Shown: positions 51,659 to 61,477 of the stretch, piece after piece
Layout: each line of letters begins with the position of its first letter
Numbering within the stretch: the first letter of the stretch is position 1
Origin: Desulfosporosinus shakirovi
Lineage (GTDB): Bacteria; Bacillota; Desulfitobacteriia; Desulfitobacteriales; Desulfitobacteriaceae
Length of the DNA: 64,000 bases
Direction of reading: 5' to 3'
Assembly (NCBI RefSeq): GCF_020595055.1
Contig: NZ_JAJDOO010000005.1
Location: 62,001-126,000, forward strand
Position numbers and translations under genes: made by a program
Notes under the pieces: model-generated
The model's database searches: none
What the model was told of the DNA's origin: nothing
What the model saw: only the letters and a program-made list of their open reading frames with translations

Positions 51659-52891
51659 ATGATTGATCTTAAGAACAACTCACGGCAAGCTATAATCGGC
51701 TGGTTTCTCCTTATTGCATTAGCAGCGACTTTTGCCTATTTATATCTTTGGTCAGCCATCTTTCCAGGACCTATAGATCCTTCAGTGAGTGAGTTTTTTT
51801 CACTAGAAATAGCTAATAAGGCTAGAATATACAATTCAACACCGCGTATCCTTTATATAATAAAGTTCTTCTTCCAGACCATCCTTTTATTTTATCTGCT
51901 CTTAAGTTCAGTGGGACAGACTTTCTTTGAGCGCCTTCGGAAGATTAGCAGGAATTATTGGTTAGTCTCTACATTATCCATCCTGAGCATTTGGACTCTG
52001 ATCAAAATTTCATCCCTACCCTTTTCATATTATGCCGGATACCACTGGCAAAAAATCTGGGGTTTCAGTACTCAAAATCAGAGTGCTTGGTGGATTGACT
52101 ATATTAAAAATGCCGGAATCGAGCTCCTTATTTCGATTGCGGGAGGGCTCATTTTTTTCTGGCTGGTCAACAGGTTAACTCGCTATTGGTGGTTGGTCTG
52201 TGCTGTTCTATTTAGTCTCTGGCTCGTTATAGCGCATCTTTGTTGGCCTATTTTTATATCTCCGCTCTTCAACCATTTTGAACCCTTACCCGATTCCGCT
52301 GTCGTTACCATGGTAGATGATCTGGCTCAACAGGCCGGACTGGACATTAGTGAAGTTCTGGTGATGGACGCCAGCAAGCAGACAACTTTAGCCAACGCTT
52401 ATTTTGCCGGAGTGGGAACTACTAAACGAATTGTCATATACGATACCCTTTTAGATAATTATTCTTTACCTGAGGTCAAAGCCGTTATTGCTCACGAGAT
52501 GGGACATTGGCGACATAACGATATCATCTTTGGGCTTTTCTACGGAATCATTGGAGGTTTCATTGTCTTCGGTTTATTAGCTGCCCTGTTAAAACCGTGG
52601 TTGCCAAAAAGCAGCACAAAACCGCCTCAACTCTGGGCAGCGTTACAACTGGCTCTTCTCCTTCTTCTCTTTGTAAGCAGTCCTCTCCAAAATACAATAT
52701 CAAGAGAAATGGAAGAAAGTGCGGATCGTTTTTCTCTCGAACTCACAGGAGACCTCAATGCAGAAATCCAGTTGCAACAAAACCTGGCCCGCACGAGTTT
52801 ATCCGATTTATCTCCTCCCCGCTTTATCGTCTGGTTCAGCTACAGCCATCCACCAGCGTTAGCCAGAATAAACGCCTTAGAAGAGGAATAA
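51659..52891 (+). CDS. M48 family membrane metalloprotease (Ste24/CAAX protease-like)
   Basis: About 410 aa with several membrane segments. The zinc site is HEMGHWRHND near residue 280, with the third ligand glutamate in EMEESADRFSLEL. Length and layout match Ste24-type CAAX prenyl proteases rather than short HtpX. ATG 51,659 follows AAGGTGGAG by 9 bases; the GTG at 51,644 lies inside that site. In bacteria such proteins act in membrane protein quality control. Monocistronic. Confidence 0.9.
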   Translation: MIDLKNNSRQAIIGWFLLIALAATFAYLYLWSAIFPGPIDPSVSEFFSLEIANKARIYNSTPRILYIIKFFFQTILLFYLLLSSVGQTFFERLRKISRNYWLVSTLSILSIWTLIKISSLPFSYYAGYHWQKIWGFSTQNQSAWWIDYIKNAGIELLISIAGGLIFFWLVNRLTRYWWLVCAVLFSLWLVIAHLCWPIFISPLFNHFEPLPDSAVVTMVDDLAQQAGLDISEVLVMDASKQTTLANAYFAGVGTTKRIVIYDTLLDNYSLPEVKAVIAHEMGHWRHNDIIFGLFYGIIGGFIVFGLLAALLKPWLPKSSTKPPQLWAALQLALLLLLFVSSPLQNTISREMEESADRFSLELTGDLNAEIQLQQNLARTSLSDLSPPRFIVWFSYSHPPALARINALEEE

Positions 52892-52980
52892 GGATTCACA
52901 CTGCCTAACAATCCCTGACAATTCGGAAATCCAAGAGATTTAATAACTATCGGATTAGGTGACGGTTTTAGCGGCAAAAA

Positions 52981-53030
52981 GAAGGGAGTGTCAAACTACT
53001 TTAAAAAGTGGTCTGACACTCCCTTCTTCT
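52981..53030 (+). terminator. Terminator of the M48 protease gene
   Basis: GAAGGGAGTGTCA pairs perfectly with TGACACTCCCTTC, with an inner ACTACTTT / AAGTGGT stem, then TTCTTT. The rest of the 52,892-53,217 gap holds only the leader of the next operon. Confidence 0.8.
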
Positions 53031-53217
53031 TTCCCTGCAGAAAACTATATCAAGTAACCGCTTAACGGGCTACTTCTTTGCCCTTTCCTGATGAAAAAGA
53101 TTAAGCATTTATTCAGTCAGCCTTCAGCCATATTTCAGCAAGGCTTTATATACTTACTACAGATCAAATTGTATCCTTGGAAACGCCAAGAGATTCAAAA
53201 AAGGAGCCGTGAACAAA

Positions 53218-53958
53218 ATGGCGATAACCGCTTTTAAACGCTACGAAATGAAATTTATGCTTACACAAGCACAGTTAGATACTCTGATTCCCAAACTGTT
53301 AGAGTACATGAACCCTGATGATCATTGCCAAAACGGAAAGGAGTACAGCATTTACAATCTTTATTACGATACCAGTGATCACAATTTAATTCGGCATTCT
53401 CTTTCCAAACCCTATTATAAAGAAAAACTTCGTTTGAGAAGCTACTTCGTCCCAACATCATCTACTGACAAGGTGTTTTTAGAACTAAAAAAGAAAATCG
53501 GCGGCATCGTCAATAAGAGACGTGCTGTCCTAACGTTAAAAGAAGCCGATGATTTTATAAACTTCGGAAAACGTCCTGTTACAATGAACACTATGACCCA
53601 ACAGGTCGTCAATGAAATAGAGTATTTTTTAAGTCACAATGACGTTGCTCCAGCGGTTTACATTAGCTATAAACGACTGGCGTTTTTCGGAAAAGCGGAT
53701 AAGGATTTTCGAGTAACCTTTGATTACGACATTACGACCCGCCGAACTGAGTTGCGTTTGGAAAAAGCTAGTTATGGGGAACAGCTCTTAGACAAAGGGA
53801 AGTATTTAATGGAAGTTAAAATCTCCAGTGCTGTACCAATGTGGTTATCTAAGATTTTATCGAATCTATTCATCTACCGCACCGGCTTTTCAAAATATGG
53901 CCAAGAATACCAAAACGCCTGCCTCCACCTTTATCCAAGCCAATGTGTCAATTATTAA
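53218..53958 (+). CDS. VTC-domain protein (polyphosphate polymerase-like)
   Basis: About 246 aa. It opens FKRYEMKFML, the first basic strand of the VTC tunnel, and carries YYDTSDHNLI, KLRLRSY, FLELKKKIGG and a late YLMEVKISS, all typical VTC-domain positions whose basic residues bind polyphosphate or nucleotide in yeast Vtc4. ATG 53,218 suits the AAGGAG site better than GTG 53,209. First of three genes with a DUF4956 membrane protein and a surface protein, a recurring Firmicute set. Polymerase activity in this bacterial group is inferred. Confidence 0.85.
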   Translation: MAITAFKRYEMKFMLTQAQLDTLIPKLLEYMNPDDHCQNGKEYSIYNLYYDTSDHNLIRHSLSKPYYKEKLRLRSYFVPTSSTDKVFLELKKKIGGIVNKRRAVLTLKEADDFINFGKRPVTMNTMTQQVVNEIEYFLSHNDVAPAVYISYKRLAFFGKADKDFRVTFDYDITTRRTELRLEKASYGEQLLDKGKYLMEVKISSAVPMWLSKILSNLFIYRTGFSKYGQEYQNACLHLYPSQCVNY

Positions 53959-53982
53959 ATGTGTTTGAAAGGAGCCAACCTA

Positions 53983-54672
53983 ATGTTAGAAACAATACTA
54001 GCCTCCACCAGTGGAGATTCCCTTACGTTAATGAGTTCTCTGGCAGTTTTATGTTCAGCCTTAGCAATAGGTCTGTTCATCAGCCTCGTTTATCTCCAGA
54101 CCCATAAAAAAGAGGGTTATTCTGCAGGTTTCACTATCACCTTGATCATGTTACCGGCCATCATTTCCGTCATCATTTTGTTGATTGGGGACAACGTGGC
54201 CAGAGCCTTCAGTCTGGCCGGTGCCTTTAGCCTGATTCGTTTCAGAAGTGCTCCCGGTGAACCGAAGGATATTGCCTATGTCTTCTTCACCTTGGCAGTA
54301 GGGTTAGCCTGCGGGATGGGTTATATCCTCTATGCAGCCTTGTTTGCCGTAATCTTATGTTCGGTCATGATCCTGCTTTATTACACAAACTTTCCCACCC
54401 CAAGGTCAAATGCCATGAACTTGAAAATTACCGTTCCAGAAAATTTAAACTTTCAAGGACTGTTTGATGATATCCTCAACTCCTATGCTAATTCTTGGAA
54501 TGTAAAACGTGTTAAAACCAGTAATTTCGGGACCCTTTTTGAAGTGATCTTTAACCTTAATTTAAAGCAGTCGATCAATCAAAAGGACTTCTTGGACGAA
54601 TTAAGATGTCGCAACGGCAATCTCAACATTGCCTTAACCTCGAAAGAATATGAAGACAAAATTTACGCTTAA
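53983..54672 (+). CDS. DUF4956 membrane protein
   Basis: About 229 aa with four to five membrane segments in the first 150 residues, containing AFSLAGAFSLIRFRSAPGEPKDIAYVFF (blocks AFSLIRFRS and PKDIAYVFF), the DUF4956 signature, then a ~85-residue cytoplasmic-looking domain. ATG 53,983 is preceded by AAAGGAG; the ATG at 53,959 abuts the previous stop. The family is regularly coded beside VTC-domain proteins. Function not established. Confidence 0.87.
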   Translation: MLETILASTSGDSLTLMSSLAVLCSALAIGLFISLVYLQTHKKEGYSAGFTITLIMLPAIISVIILLIGDNVARAFSLAGAFSLIRFRSAPGEPKDIAYVFFTLAVGLACGMGYILYAALFAVILCSVMILLYYTNFPTPRSNAMNLKITVPENLNFQGLFDDILNSYANSWNVKRVKTSNFGTLFEVIFNLNLKQSINQKDFLDELRCRNGNLNIALTSKEYEDKIYA

Positions 54673-54684
54673 AAGGAGACCAAT

Positions 54685-56469
54685 ATGAAAAAAACACTTG
54701 GCATTATTTTATCCCTTACACTTTTATTAACAGGCACAATAGGGTGTGCCGCTGCGAAAGAGAGCTCCAATGTGGAAAGCACAAGTACTGCCACCTCTAT
54801 CGATGCGGTTTCTGTAAGCTATGATAATGATGATTACTATTTTGATTGGAAAAATAGCGATTATAAGACCATCGGGTTAAACGGAAGCTCAGCCTCTGTA
54901 AAAGGAGACAGCTTAGCCGTGCAAGACTCGGTTGTTACGATCTCCGCGTCAGGTGTATATGAAATTGCCGGCACTTTAACAGACGGGAGTATTATTGTCG
55001 ATGTCAATAAGGACACGGATGACGGAACGGTATTTCTTGTGTTAAATGGAGCAACGATTGAAAGTCAAACAAGTGCTCCTATCAATATTAAAGGCGCCAA
55101 AAAGGCTGTAATACTCCTTGAAAACGGCACTAAAAACTCAGTTGCTGACGGAAGCGACTACATTGTAAATGCCGATGGTGAACCATCCGCAGCTATTTTC
55201 AGCAAGTCAGACCTTACAATAACCGGTAGCGGCACATTAGCGGTTACAGCAGATTATAATGACGGAATTGCATGCAAGGATGACTTAAAAATAACTGATG
55301 GCACATTGATTGTAAACTCAAAGGCTGACGGAATGGTTGGCAAAGACAGTCTTAATGTTAAAAACGGAAACATTTCCATAACTGCCGGTAAAGACGGTCT
55401 ACGATCTACAAACGAGACAGATGAGGGCAAGGGAAATGTAATAATACAAAATGGACAGTTCACTATCACTGCTGCAAACGATGCTATACAAGCCGCAAAG
55501 CTCGTCCAAATTGACGATGGAAACTTCAATCTTAACTCCGGCGGTGGTTATCCCGGCAAGAGTATCAGTAGCGGGAACAATAATTTTGGTGGTCGCCCTG
55601 ATCAAAATGCCACCTCCACTACAGAGAGTACTGATGAAGAAGAGAGCAAAAAAGGCCTAAAGGCAGGGCAAGGTATTCTTGTAAACGGCGGTAATATCAA
55701 TGTCTCATCCTATGAGGATTCAATACACAGCAACAATGATGTTGCCATAAAGGGTGGGATTCTGACCTTGCAAAGCGGGGATGATGGGTTGCACGCCGAC
55801 AATAATATATTCATAGACGATGGAGATATCACCATAAAGAACTCGTATGAGAGTTTAGAGGGTACAAATATAACTGTAAACGGTGGAAAAATCAGCGCCT
55901 CCTCTACCGATGACGGAATTAATGTTAATAACAATCAAGGCGTTTTGAAAATAACAGGTGGCGAAATTACTTTAAACGCAAATGGTGACGGACTGGACTC
56001 TAATGGAAGCATAAACATGACAGGCGGTACTGTCTATGTTGATGGTCCAACAGCAAACAATAATGCTTCTCTTGATTATGACGGCAGCTTTACCATAAGC
56101 GGGGGAACTCTAGTAGCATCTGGCAGCTCTGGAATGGCTCAAGCTCCAAGCACCAATACCCAACCGTCAATCCTTATGTATTACAGCACTGCGCAAGCCG
56201 CAGGAAGTACAATAGCGCTTAAAGATCAAGATGGAACAAGTATTGTAACCTATACGCCATCAAAACAATACAACTCGGTTGCAATTTCTTCTCCCAAATT
56301 ATCAGTAGGCTCTACCTATACGCTTTATAGCGGAAATACCAAGCTAGTTGATGTTACACTTTCGGACTCTCTAACCTATCTTTCTGAATCAGGTGTCACC
56401 ACTAAACCTCAAAACGCCGGACCCGGTGGTGGCGGAGGCAAAGGCCCTGGTGGCAACCGCCCACAATAA
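54685..56469 (+). CDS. Cthe_2159-like carbohydrate-binding lipoprotein with beta-helix repeats
   Basis: A 594-aa surface protein. A signal sequence ends in a lipobox TGTIGC near residue 20. The body is built of repeated short strands such as GGNINVSSYEDSIHSNNDV-type units with recurring GDDG, DDGI/DGL and NGG(N/K)I motifs, the pattern of right-handed beta-helix proteins like Cthe_2159, which binds plant polysaccharides. A linker rich in S, T and E lies near residues 285-320, and the C terminus is glycine-rich (GPGGGGGKGPGGN). Third gene of the VTC-DUF4956 operon. It probably acts in surface attachment or spore/cell surface structure. Confidence 0.82.
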   Translation: MKKTLGIILSLTLLLTGTIGCAAAKESSNVESTSTATSIDAVSVSYDNDDYYFDWKNSDYKTIGLNGSSASVKGDSLAVQDSVVTISASGVYEIAGTLTDGSIIVDVNKDTDDGTVFLVLNGATIESQTSAPINIKGAKKAVILLENGTKNSVADGSDYIVNADGEPSAAIFSKSDLTITGSGTLAVTADYNDGIACKDDLKITDGTLIVNSKADGMVGKDSLNVKNGNISITAGKDGLRSTNETDEGKGNVIIQNGQFTITAANDAIQAAKLVQIDDGNFNLNSGGGYPGKSISSGNNNFGGRPDQNATSTTESTDEEESKKGLKAGQGILVNGGNINVSSYEDSIHSNNDVAIKGGILTLQSGDDGLHADNNIFIDDGDITIKNSYESLEGTNITVNGGKISASSTDDGINVNNNQGVLKITGGEITLNANGDGLDSNGSINMTGGTVYVDGPTANNNASLDYDGSFTISGGTLVASGSSGMAQAPSTNTQPSILMYYSTAQAAGSTIALKDQDGTSIVTYTPSKQYNSVAISSPKLSVGSTYTLYSGNTKLVDVTLSDSLTYLSESGVTTKPQNAGPGGGGGKGPGGNRPQ

Positions 56470-56512
56470 TCAAGATTACCGTTCCGGAAGGACCACCTGG
56501 ATGGAACACTTC

Positions 56513-56545
56513 AAAAAAGGCCTCCGTGTCTCGGAGGCCTTTTTT
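56513..56545 (+). terminator. Rho-independent terminator of the VTC operon
   Basis: AAAAAAGGCCTCCG pairs with CGGAGGCCTTTTTT around TGTCT. Strong stem with a T-run. Confidence 0.9.
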
Positions 56546-56623
56546 CCACTTCCTTTTACTTCAGAACTTGCAATTTGCTAATTAACTCCACCTTCGGAAG
56601 GCGCGGTTAGGGGGGCTTTTCTG

Positions 56624-58540
56624 CTATTGCTCAGCTAGCGCACTCTCATAGCCAGTATTAGCTCGGTCTTTGATCTCGGGATCTAAGTTCGGCCCTTGCA
56701 GAACAGTCCAGTAGTATTTTGCCGCAATCGCATACGAAGTATCTTTATCCTCAAGGGCCAAAGCATCTGCTTCATCTAATAGTTTATTATAGGAGCTAAG
56801 AATTTTCTGGGAAACGATCGCCTTATCTGCAATCGTCACCAACGGATTATTATAAGCAGTAATATAGAATCCTAAGCCTTGTACGTAAAAGTCACCTCTA
56901 GGCTGTTGATCAATCTGATATTCATACCAATAATCGCCGTTAAAAATCAAGGATTCCAGATCAAACGCCAGATCTCCGACATGCACGGGACTAGGAGTAC
57001 TCCAGCAACTAGAGAGGCTGGGTGGATTTTCAGAAGGAAAAAGGGATTTCGCAAGGTTTGTTGCACCCGGGGCAAATGTAATTGCGCTGTTGTATTTTCT
57101 CCCCATAAGTCCAAACACTTTATCCTGATAGGCATCCTCGCCAGTATAATAATTGGGGTTATTCTCTTTGGTCCAAGCATTATACCCCCAAACAGCAAAA
57201 TACCAATTTTCTAAAACGTTGCGGTTCCCGTCTCCAATCTTGGGGTAAGCTCGCCATTTATTATTGAGGATACGGCAACCCACTTCAAGGTTATAATCAA
57301 GATCACTTTTCAGTTTCTCGACATCATATTCGGGGTAATTGGCTGGAGAGATTTGCATAATTCCTATGCCGCCATCTTTGGATATAAACGGTTGATCTGT
57401 TAAAGGCAAACCAGTCGTCGGATCCAGTTCATATTGTTTCCACCCGCTCTCCAAATGAGCAATGGCTTTGAGTAATACGGGAGGAATATCAAATCTATTG
57501 GCCATATCCTCGATTTTTTTACCAACAATTGCGGTTTGTACACTTGCATCAACTGCACCAATGCCCAAATTACGTTGGCTCTCAGAAACTACCGCTTCAC
57601 CGCCAAGTGCTGTTACAACACTGGCTGCCGACATGTTGCCTTTCACGAAGGCGCCTGCAACAGGAGACGTAACACCGTCTGTGAGAACAATTGCAGACTT
57701 AGTTTGTGCTGCAAGCGGTGCACCGGAGAGCGCATCGATACCCGTTACGCCATTAGCCAAGTAAACTTGGTTAAATTCGAGAGAAGCAACGAAGTCTTTA
57801 ATAACTTTATCATTCGTATCATAAGCTGTCATTCCAAAATGGCGAGTTGGGGTTGGGAGTTGAGCTAATACTGCATCGTATATGACCCCTGTACCACCAA
57901 TAACATCAGAAGCAGTGATACTAGGGTTTGCATGCAAAAATGATTGAGCACTTGAAGAAAGTCCCGTGCTGTCAGTTAAGAGAATTGGTTCACTCGCCTG
58001 GGAAGCAATGGAGGCAATTGAGAGCGCATCTTGGATCAGCCAGCCATAGGCAACTGCAACTTTGCTGACCGACGCTCCGAGTGTAACCATTTGTTCGGCA
58101 ATATTAACTGATGTTTCAAAGCGATCAACTCCACCAAGGGAAACAACAGTAATCTTCATAGCGGCTAATTCATCGAGGACTCCTTGGCTAATAACAGCAG
58201 TTCCGCTGGTGACATAAACCTTGGTAACTGCTAGTTTAACAAGTTCCTCTCTAGTGGCAGGGTCAAGGACTTTTCCCGGCCCGGTCAGAAGGATAGGAGC
58301 TTTCAGATAGGAAGCGAGCGGACCGGATGTCAGTGCATCAACCATACCATATGAAGCTGAGGAAGCAAGAATTGCGGTTCCGGTCCAGCCTGTTTGATCG
58401 GCAATTTTTATTGCGGTTTGTTCAGCGGTTATACCTGCTAAACGAGTTGGGACAGTCCCTGCAGCAAATGCATTTAAGGGAACCATAGTCAATGCCATAC
58501 CGGCTATAATTAATGAAGCGAATAATTTTTCAGTCCTCAT
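56624..58540 (-). CDS. Secreted CWB2-repeat protein with SLT lytic transglycosylase domain
   Basis: A 638-aa exported protein with a signal peptide ending near AFA (residues 25-27). Residues about 30-315 hold three cell-wall-binding type 2 repeats (RLAGITAEQTAIKIA, RFETSVNIAEQMV and a weaker third). A transglycosylase domain follows: the catalytic glutamate is in AIAHLESGW, then GIGIMQISPANY and FAVWGYNAW. The last ~150 residues are uncharacterised. CWB2 repeats bind anionic wall polymer; the SLT domain cleaves peptidoglycan. Likely role in wall turnover or S-layer. ATG 58,540 follows AAAGGGGG. Confidence 0.88.
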   Translation of the reverse strand: MRTEKLFASLIIAGMALTMVPLNAFAAGTVPTRLAGITAEQTAIKIADQTGWTGTAILASSASYGMVDALTSGPLASYLKAPILLTGPGKVLDPATREELVKLAVTKVYVTSGTAVISQGVLDELAAMKITVVSLGGVDRFETSVNIAEQMVTLGASVSKVAVAYGWLIQDALSIASIASQASEPILLTDSTGLSSSAQSFLHANPSITASDVIGGTGVIYDAVLAQLPTPTRHFGMTAYDTNDKVIKDFVASLEFNQVYLANGVTGIDALSGAPLAAQTKSAIVLTDGVTSPVAGAFVKGNMSAASVVTALGGEAVVSESQRNLGIGAVDASVQTAIVGKKIEDMANRFDIPPVLLKAIAHLESGWKQYELDPTTGLPLTDQPFISKDGGIGIMQISPANYPEYDVEKLKSDLDYNLEVGCRILNNKWRAYPKIGDGNRNVLENWYFAVWGYNAWTKENNPNYYTGEDAYQDKVFGLMGRKYNSAITFAPGATNLAKSLFPSENPPSLSSCWSTPSPVHVGDLAFDLESLIFNGDYWYEYQIDQQPRGDFYVQGLGFYITAYNNPLVTIADKAIVSQKILSSYNKLLDEADALALEDKDTSYAIAAKYYWTVLQGPNLDPEIKDRANTGYESALAEQ

Positions 58541-59059
58541 GTTCTGAATTTCCCCCTTTCTTAGCTCTCTTCCGGATCATTGTTATTTCATTTAGATTAC
58601 TTCGGATTCTTTTGCGAGTTGTATTTGTAGTCCTATATAAAATTCGCTAGCATTGTTCATTTTCCTTTTATTTTCCTTTTTTATTCACATCCTTTTTAAG
58701 GGTTATCTGATTGTCATAGAGAAATAAACCCCTTTCCTTAACGATTAAAATCGGATGCCATTTTTTACTGGCATTTATCCTGTAATCACGACCTTCATGT
58801 CAGTAAATCTAACTCCCTGAAGTTTCAAAATATATCAAGCGTTTTCTTTCTGTTATCTTGTTGAGAAGAGTCGCCGATCAGATAGTTACGTAATTGGCCC
58901 TCACCTAACGCTTTTGATAGTTAGGAGAGGGCCTTTCGTATTACTAATTTTCATATCCAACATTAACTTAGATGTTATCCGCAAACGCATTCACGAGTGA
59001 CACTTTTGCCAAAATAAATGCTATTATTCTTTAGAGATTTAGCGTAATAACTTATAGGG
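58541..59059. other. Gene-free region upstream of the CWB2-SLT gene
   Basis: About 520 bases without a credible ORF. It holds the leader and promoter of the gene at 56,624 and a strong hairpin at 58,896-58,933. A small hairpin TGCCA...TGGCA lies at about 58,755-58,772. I looked for a cyclic di-GMP riboswitch, which would fit, but did not find its conserved core. Confidence 0.4.
58896..58933. terminator. Hairpin, possible terminator
   Basis: GGCCCTCACCTAAC pairs with GTTAGGAGAGGGCC (one mismatch) around a 10-base loop; TTTCG follows on the plus strand, none on the minus strand. It lies 125 bases after the stop of the minus-strand gene at 59,060. Confidence 0.5.
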
Positions 59060-61477
59060 TCAGTTCTTTGAACGGGCAACTCGTTTTTCTTTAGTGCGCA
59101 ATAAGACAAGAGCAATAGTTATCCCTGTTAACACTAAACCAAACGTTATCGCAATACCATTAGCTAAAGCTGTAGCGGGAATATAAAAGGCTTGCAGGCC
59201 CGACTGCGCATTATAGCCTATCCCCAAAAAAAGCAAGCTAATGCCTGGGATATAAGCTGCTTGATACATAATATGCCCAGCCAAAACTAAGGGAGTAAAT
59301 GCAAAAATCAGCTTGACACGCAAGGAAGCTGCCTTTGTTTTAAAGGGTTTGGCGATCATCCAAGCGAGCATTCCCCCTGTTAAACCTGCTCCCCAATAGA
59401 ACAGACTAAACCAGACTCTCCATGAGGTGGAAAGCTCTAACCTTTGGAACGATGCAAGATAGTAGAGAGGAACCAAAATACCCAACATCACCCCAATAAA
59501 CACTGCAAATCCCTGGTTAACGCGAACCAAATGCCACACCTCTCGGCCTACAAGCCTTAAATTAACCTGTACAGAACCATTCGGACAATTTCGCACACAG
59601 TTAAAGCACAGTTTACAATCTAAATTATTATCCAAGAACGGAAGATGTTGTGACATTGGACAGCCTGGAACTTTTTCCGTTCCGACATAGCATTCAAACG
59701 TAGTGCACTTATTCAGGCAAACTGAGGGATCCGCGCGCACCTCCAACATCGAGCCTACGGAAGCAGTACCAATAAATCCTCCCAACGGGCAAAAGTGCTT
59801 ACACCAGGTATGGCGTGGATAGAGGACCGCGATAATAATCGCACAAACTTGGATAGATATTAACAAGACAGCCGTGTAACTTGGATTGAAGCGCATGTCG
59901 GTAATCACTTCGACCCAGAAGATTGTCAGAAATAGAAAACTAACAAGAATGTAATCATATTTTATGACAAACTCGGGAATCGCCCGGTTCATATGGACCC
60001 TTTTCTGCACAAATTCCATGATTGTTGAAAACGGACAGACCGTACACCATAGTCTGCCTAAGAAAGGAGAAATCAGAGCCAGTGCCGGCCACCATAATCC
60101 CCAAACTAATGCGAAGACCTTGGTGGAAACTGCAACTTGAGGATTAAAAAGCAACAATAAGACCAAACCGATAAACAGAGCTGTAGCTCCCCGCCTTATC
60201 CAGCTAATCAACTCTCCCTTCTTCAGCAGCCCTTTTAACGTCGGTGAGGCTAAAAGGTTAATCGTATGCCCGTTTTGTTCCGCTGTAGGACCAAAAAAGA
60301 TCTGTTCTAAACCAATAACATCCTGTTCTGCAATATAAAAAGCTCTTTCGATGACTTGGATTAATTCCGAGACATTTCCCTGTTGGTAATGATGGGAGAG
60401 CAATAATTGAGTCGCTTCCTGATTCAGAACAGGGACATTTCGCTGGTTCTTCTGGGCCAGTTTCTCCAGAAAACCTTGAGCCAATATAGGAATATCTCGT
60501 TTCCGCATACGCAAAGGAGTTATTTCATACGTATGAGCAAAACATTTCCTCAGTTCTGGAATAATAATTCTTTCTAAATCATCCGGTTCCGAGTCCAAAC
60601 CGCCAATAATGAAACATTTATTTCTTTGGGAATTTATGGACTGGGCAAGTTTAAGCTGAGTATGGGGGGAAATTAGGTTTATTTCTCGTATGAACAAGGT
60701 TCCGCCCTCAGCAATATCAAAAAGATTGGAATTACAAACGGCTGAGGACTCCTCTTGACCAGAGGGCTCCATGATTAGGTCCTTCCACTGTTGATCGAAA
60801 CGTCGTCCGTCCACAACCACAAAAGGGGCTTCTGTACCGGATTGGCGTTGATGAACATACCACGCCATCATCTGGCGACCGGTACCCCGTTCTCCGGTTA
60901 ATAGCAAGTGCCCTTTGGGTTGAGCAAGTTCTTCCAGTTTACGTTCGACCTCAGCAGTCGTTCGGGCACCTCCCCAAAGTCCATAAAATTTATCCTTATA
61001 TTGGTTAAGTTGCAAAGCAGAACGTAGAATCTCCTTATAATTTGCTTCGGATAAGGTGAGGTTTGCTTCATTCAGATTTTGAGTTAAGCGGCCGATAAAC
61101 GTTTGGTAAAGCTTCGGCCATCGCAAAAGCATGCGTGCAAATCCTTCCGAATCCAGCGCTAAAACCTGGCATTCTTCTAAGCAAAGAATTGTCGATGCGG
61201 CGGCCATGCCGTTATGCAACGAGAATTCACCAAAGGTATCTCCTGGACTCAGTGATCTGACACGCCTCATGCGATGTCCTTCTTTTCTGATCATAATATC
61301 CGCTTTTCCCTTGATCAGAATATAAAAGGCATGTTCTTCTTGACCCTGCTTAATAATCTCCGAGCCCAAAGCATAGTTCTCCCATTGAAACTCGCTGGCC
61401 AGCTCTGCTAATTCGCCGGATGATAAATCTGAAAGTAACTGAACCTTGGATAGACTATAAGCTTTATCGTCAATCAT
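59060..61477 (-). CDS. Fusion: cNMP-binding domain, degenerate sigma-54 AAA module, membrane polyferredoxin
   Basis: An 805-aa protein. Residues about 12-130 are a CRP-type cyclic-nucleotide-binding domain (IIKQGQEEHAFYILIKGKAD, GDTFGEFSL). Residues about 172-395 resemble an NtrC-type AAA+ module but Walker A reads GERGTGRQ with no lysine, Walker B reads GGTLFIREI with R in place of D, and the GAFTGA loop is missing; HHYQQGNVSELIQVIERAF matches the late AAA region. From about 425 on there are seven or eight membrane segments with NapH-like Fe-S motifs: CTVCPFS, CKHFCPLG, CLNKCTTFEC and CKLCFNCVRNCP. No HTH. A membrane redox protein with a non-hydrolysing sensor head is inferred. It lies just downstream of a molybdopterin hydroxylase gene. 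Confidence 0.82.
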   Translation of the reverse strand: MIDDKAYSLSKVQLLSDLSSGELAELASEFQWENYALGSEIIKQGQEEHAFYILIKGKADIMIRKEGHRMRRVRSLSPGDTFGEFSLHNGMAAASTILCLEECQVLALDSEGFARMLLRWPKLYQTFIGRLTQNLNEANLTLSEANYKEILRSALQLNQYKDKFYGLWGGARTTAEVERKLEELAQPKGHLLLTGERGTGRQMMAWYVHQRQSGTEAPFVVVDGRRFDQQWKDLIMEPSGQEESSAVCNSNLFDIAEGGTLFIREINLISPHTQLKLAQSINSQRNKCFIIGGLDSEPDDLERIIIPELRKCFAHTYEITPLRMRKRDIPILAQGFLEKLAQKNQRNVPVLNQEATQLLLSHHYQQGNVSELIQVIERAFYIAEQDVIGLEQIFFGPTAEQNGHTINLLASPTLKGLLKKGELISWIRRGATALFIGLVLLLLFNPQVAVSTKVFALVWGLWWPALALISPFLGRLWCTVCPFSTIMEFVQKRVHMNRAIPEFVIKYDYILVSFLFLTIFWVEVITDMRFNPSYTAVLLISIQVCAIIIAVLYPRHTWCKHFCPLGGFIGTASVGSMLEVRADPSVCLNKCTTFECYVGTEKVPGCPMSQHLPFLDNNLDCKLCFNCVRNCPNGSVQVNLRLVGREVWHLVRVNQGFAVFIGVMLGILVPLYYLASFQRLELSTSWRVWFSLFYWGAGLTGGMLAWMIAKPFKTKAASLRVKLIFAFTPLVLAGHIMYQAAYIPGISLLFLGIGYNAQSGLQAFYIPATALANGIAITFGLVLTGITIALVLLRTKEKRVARSKN

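Noticed and set aside
58541-58900. Possible cyclic di-GMP riboswitch before the CWB2-SLT gene
   Set aside because: The conserved core of the GEMM-type riboswitch is not present on the minus strand.
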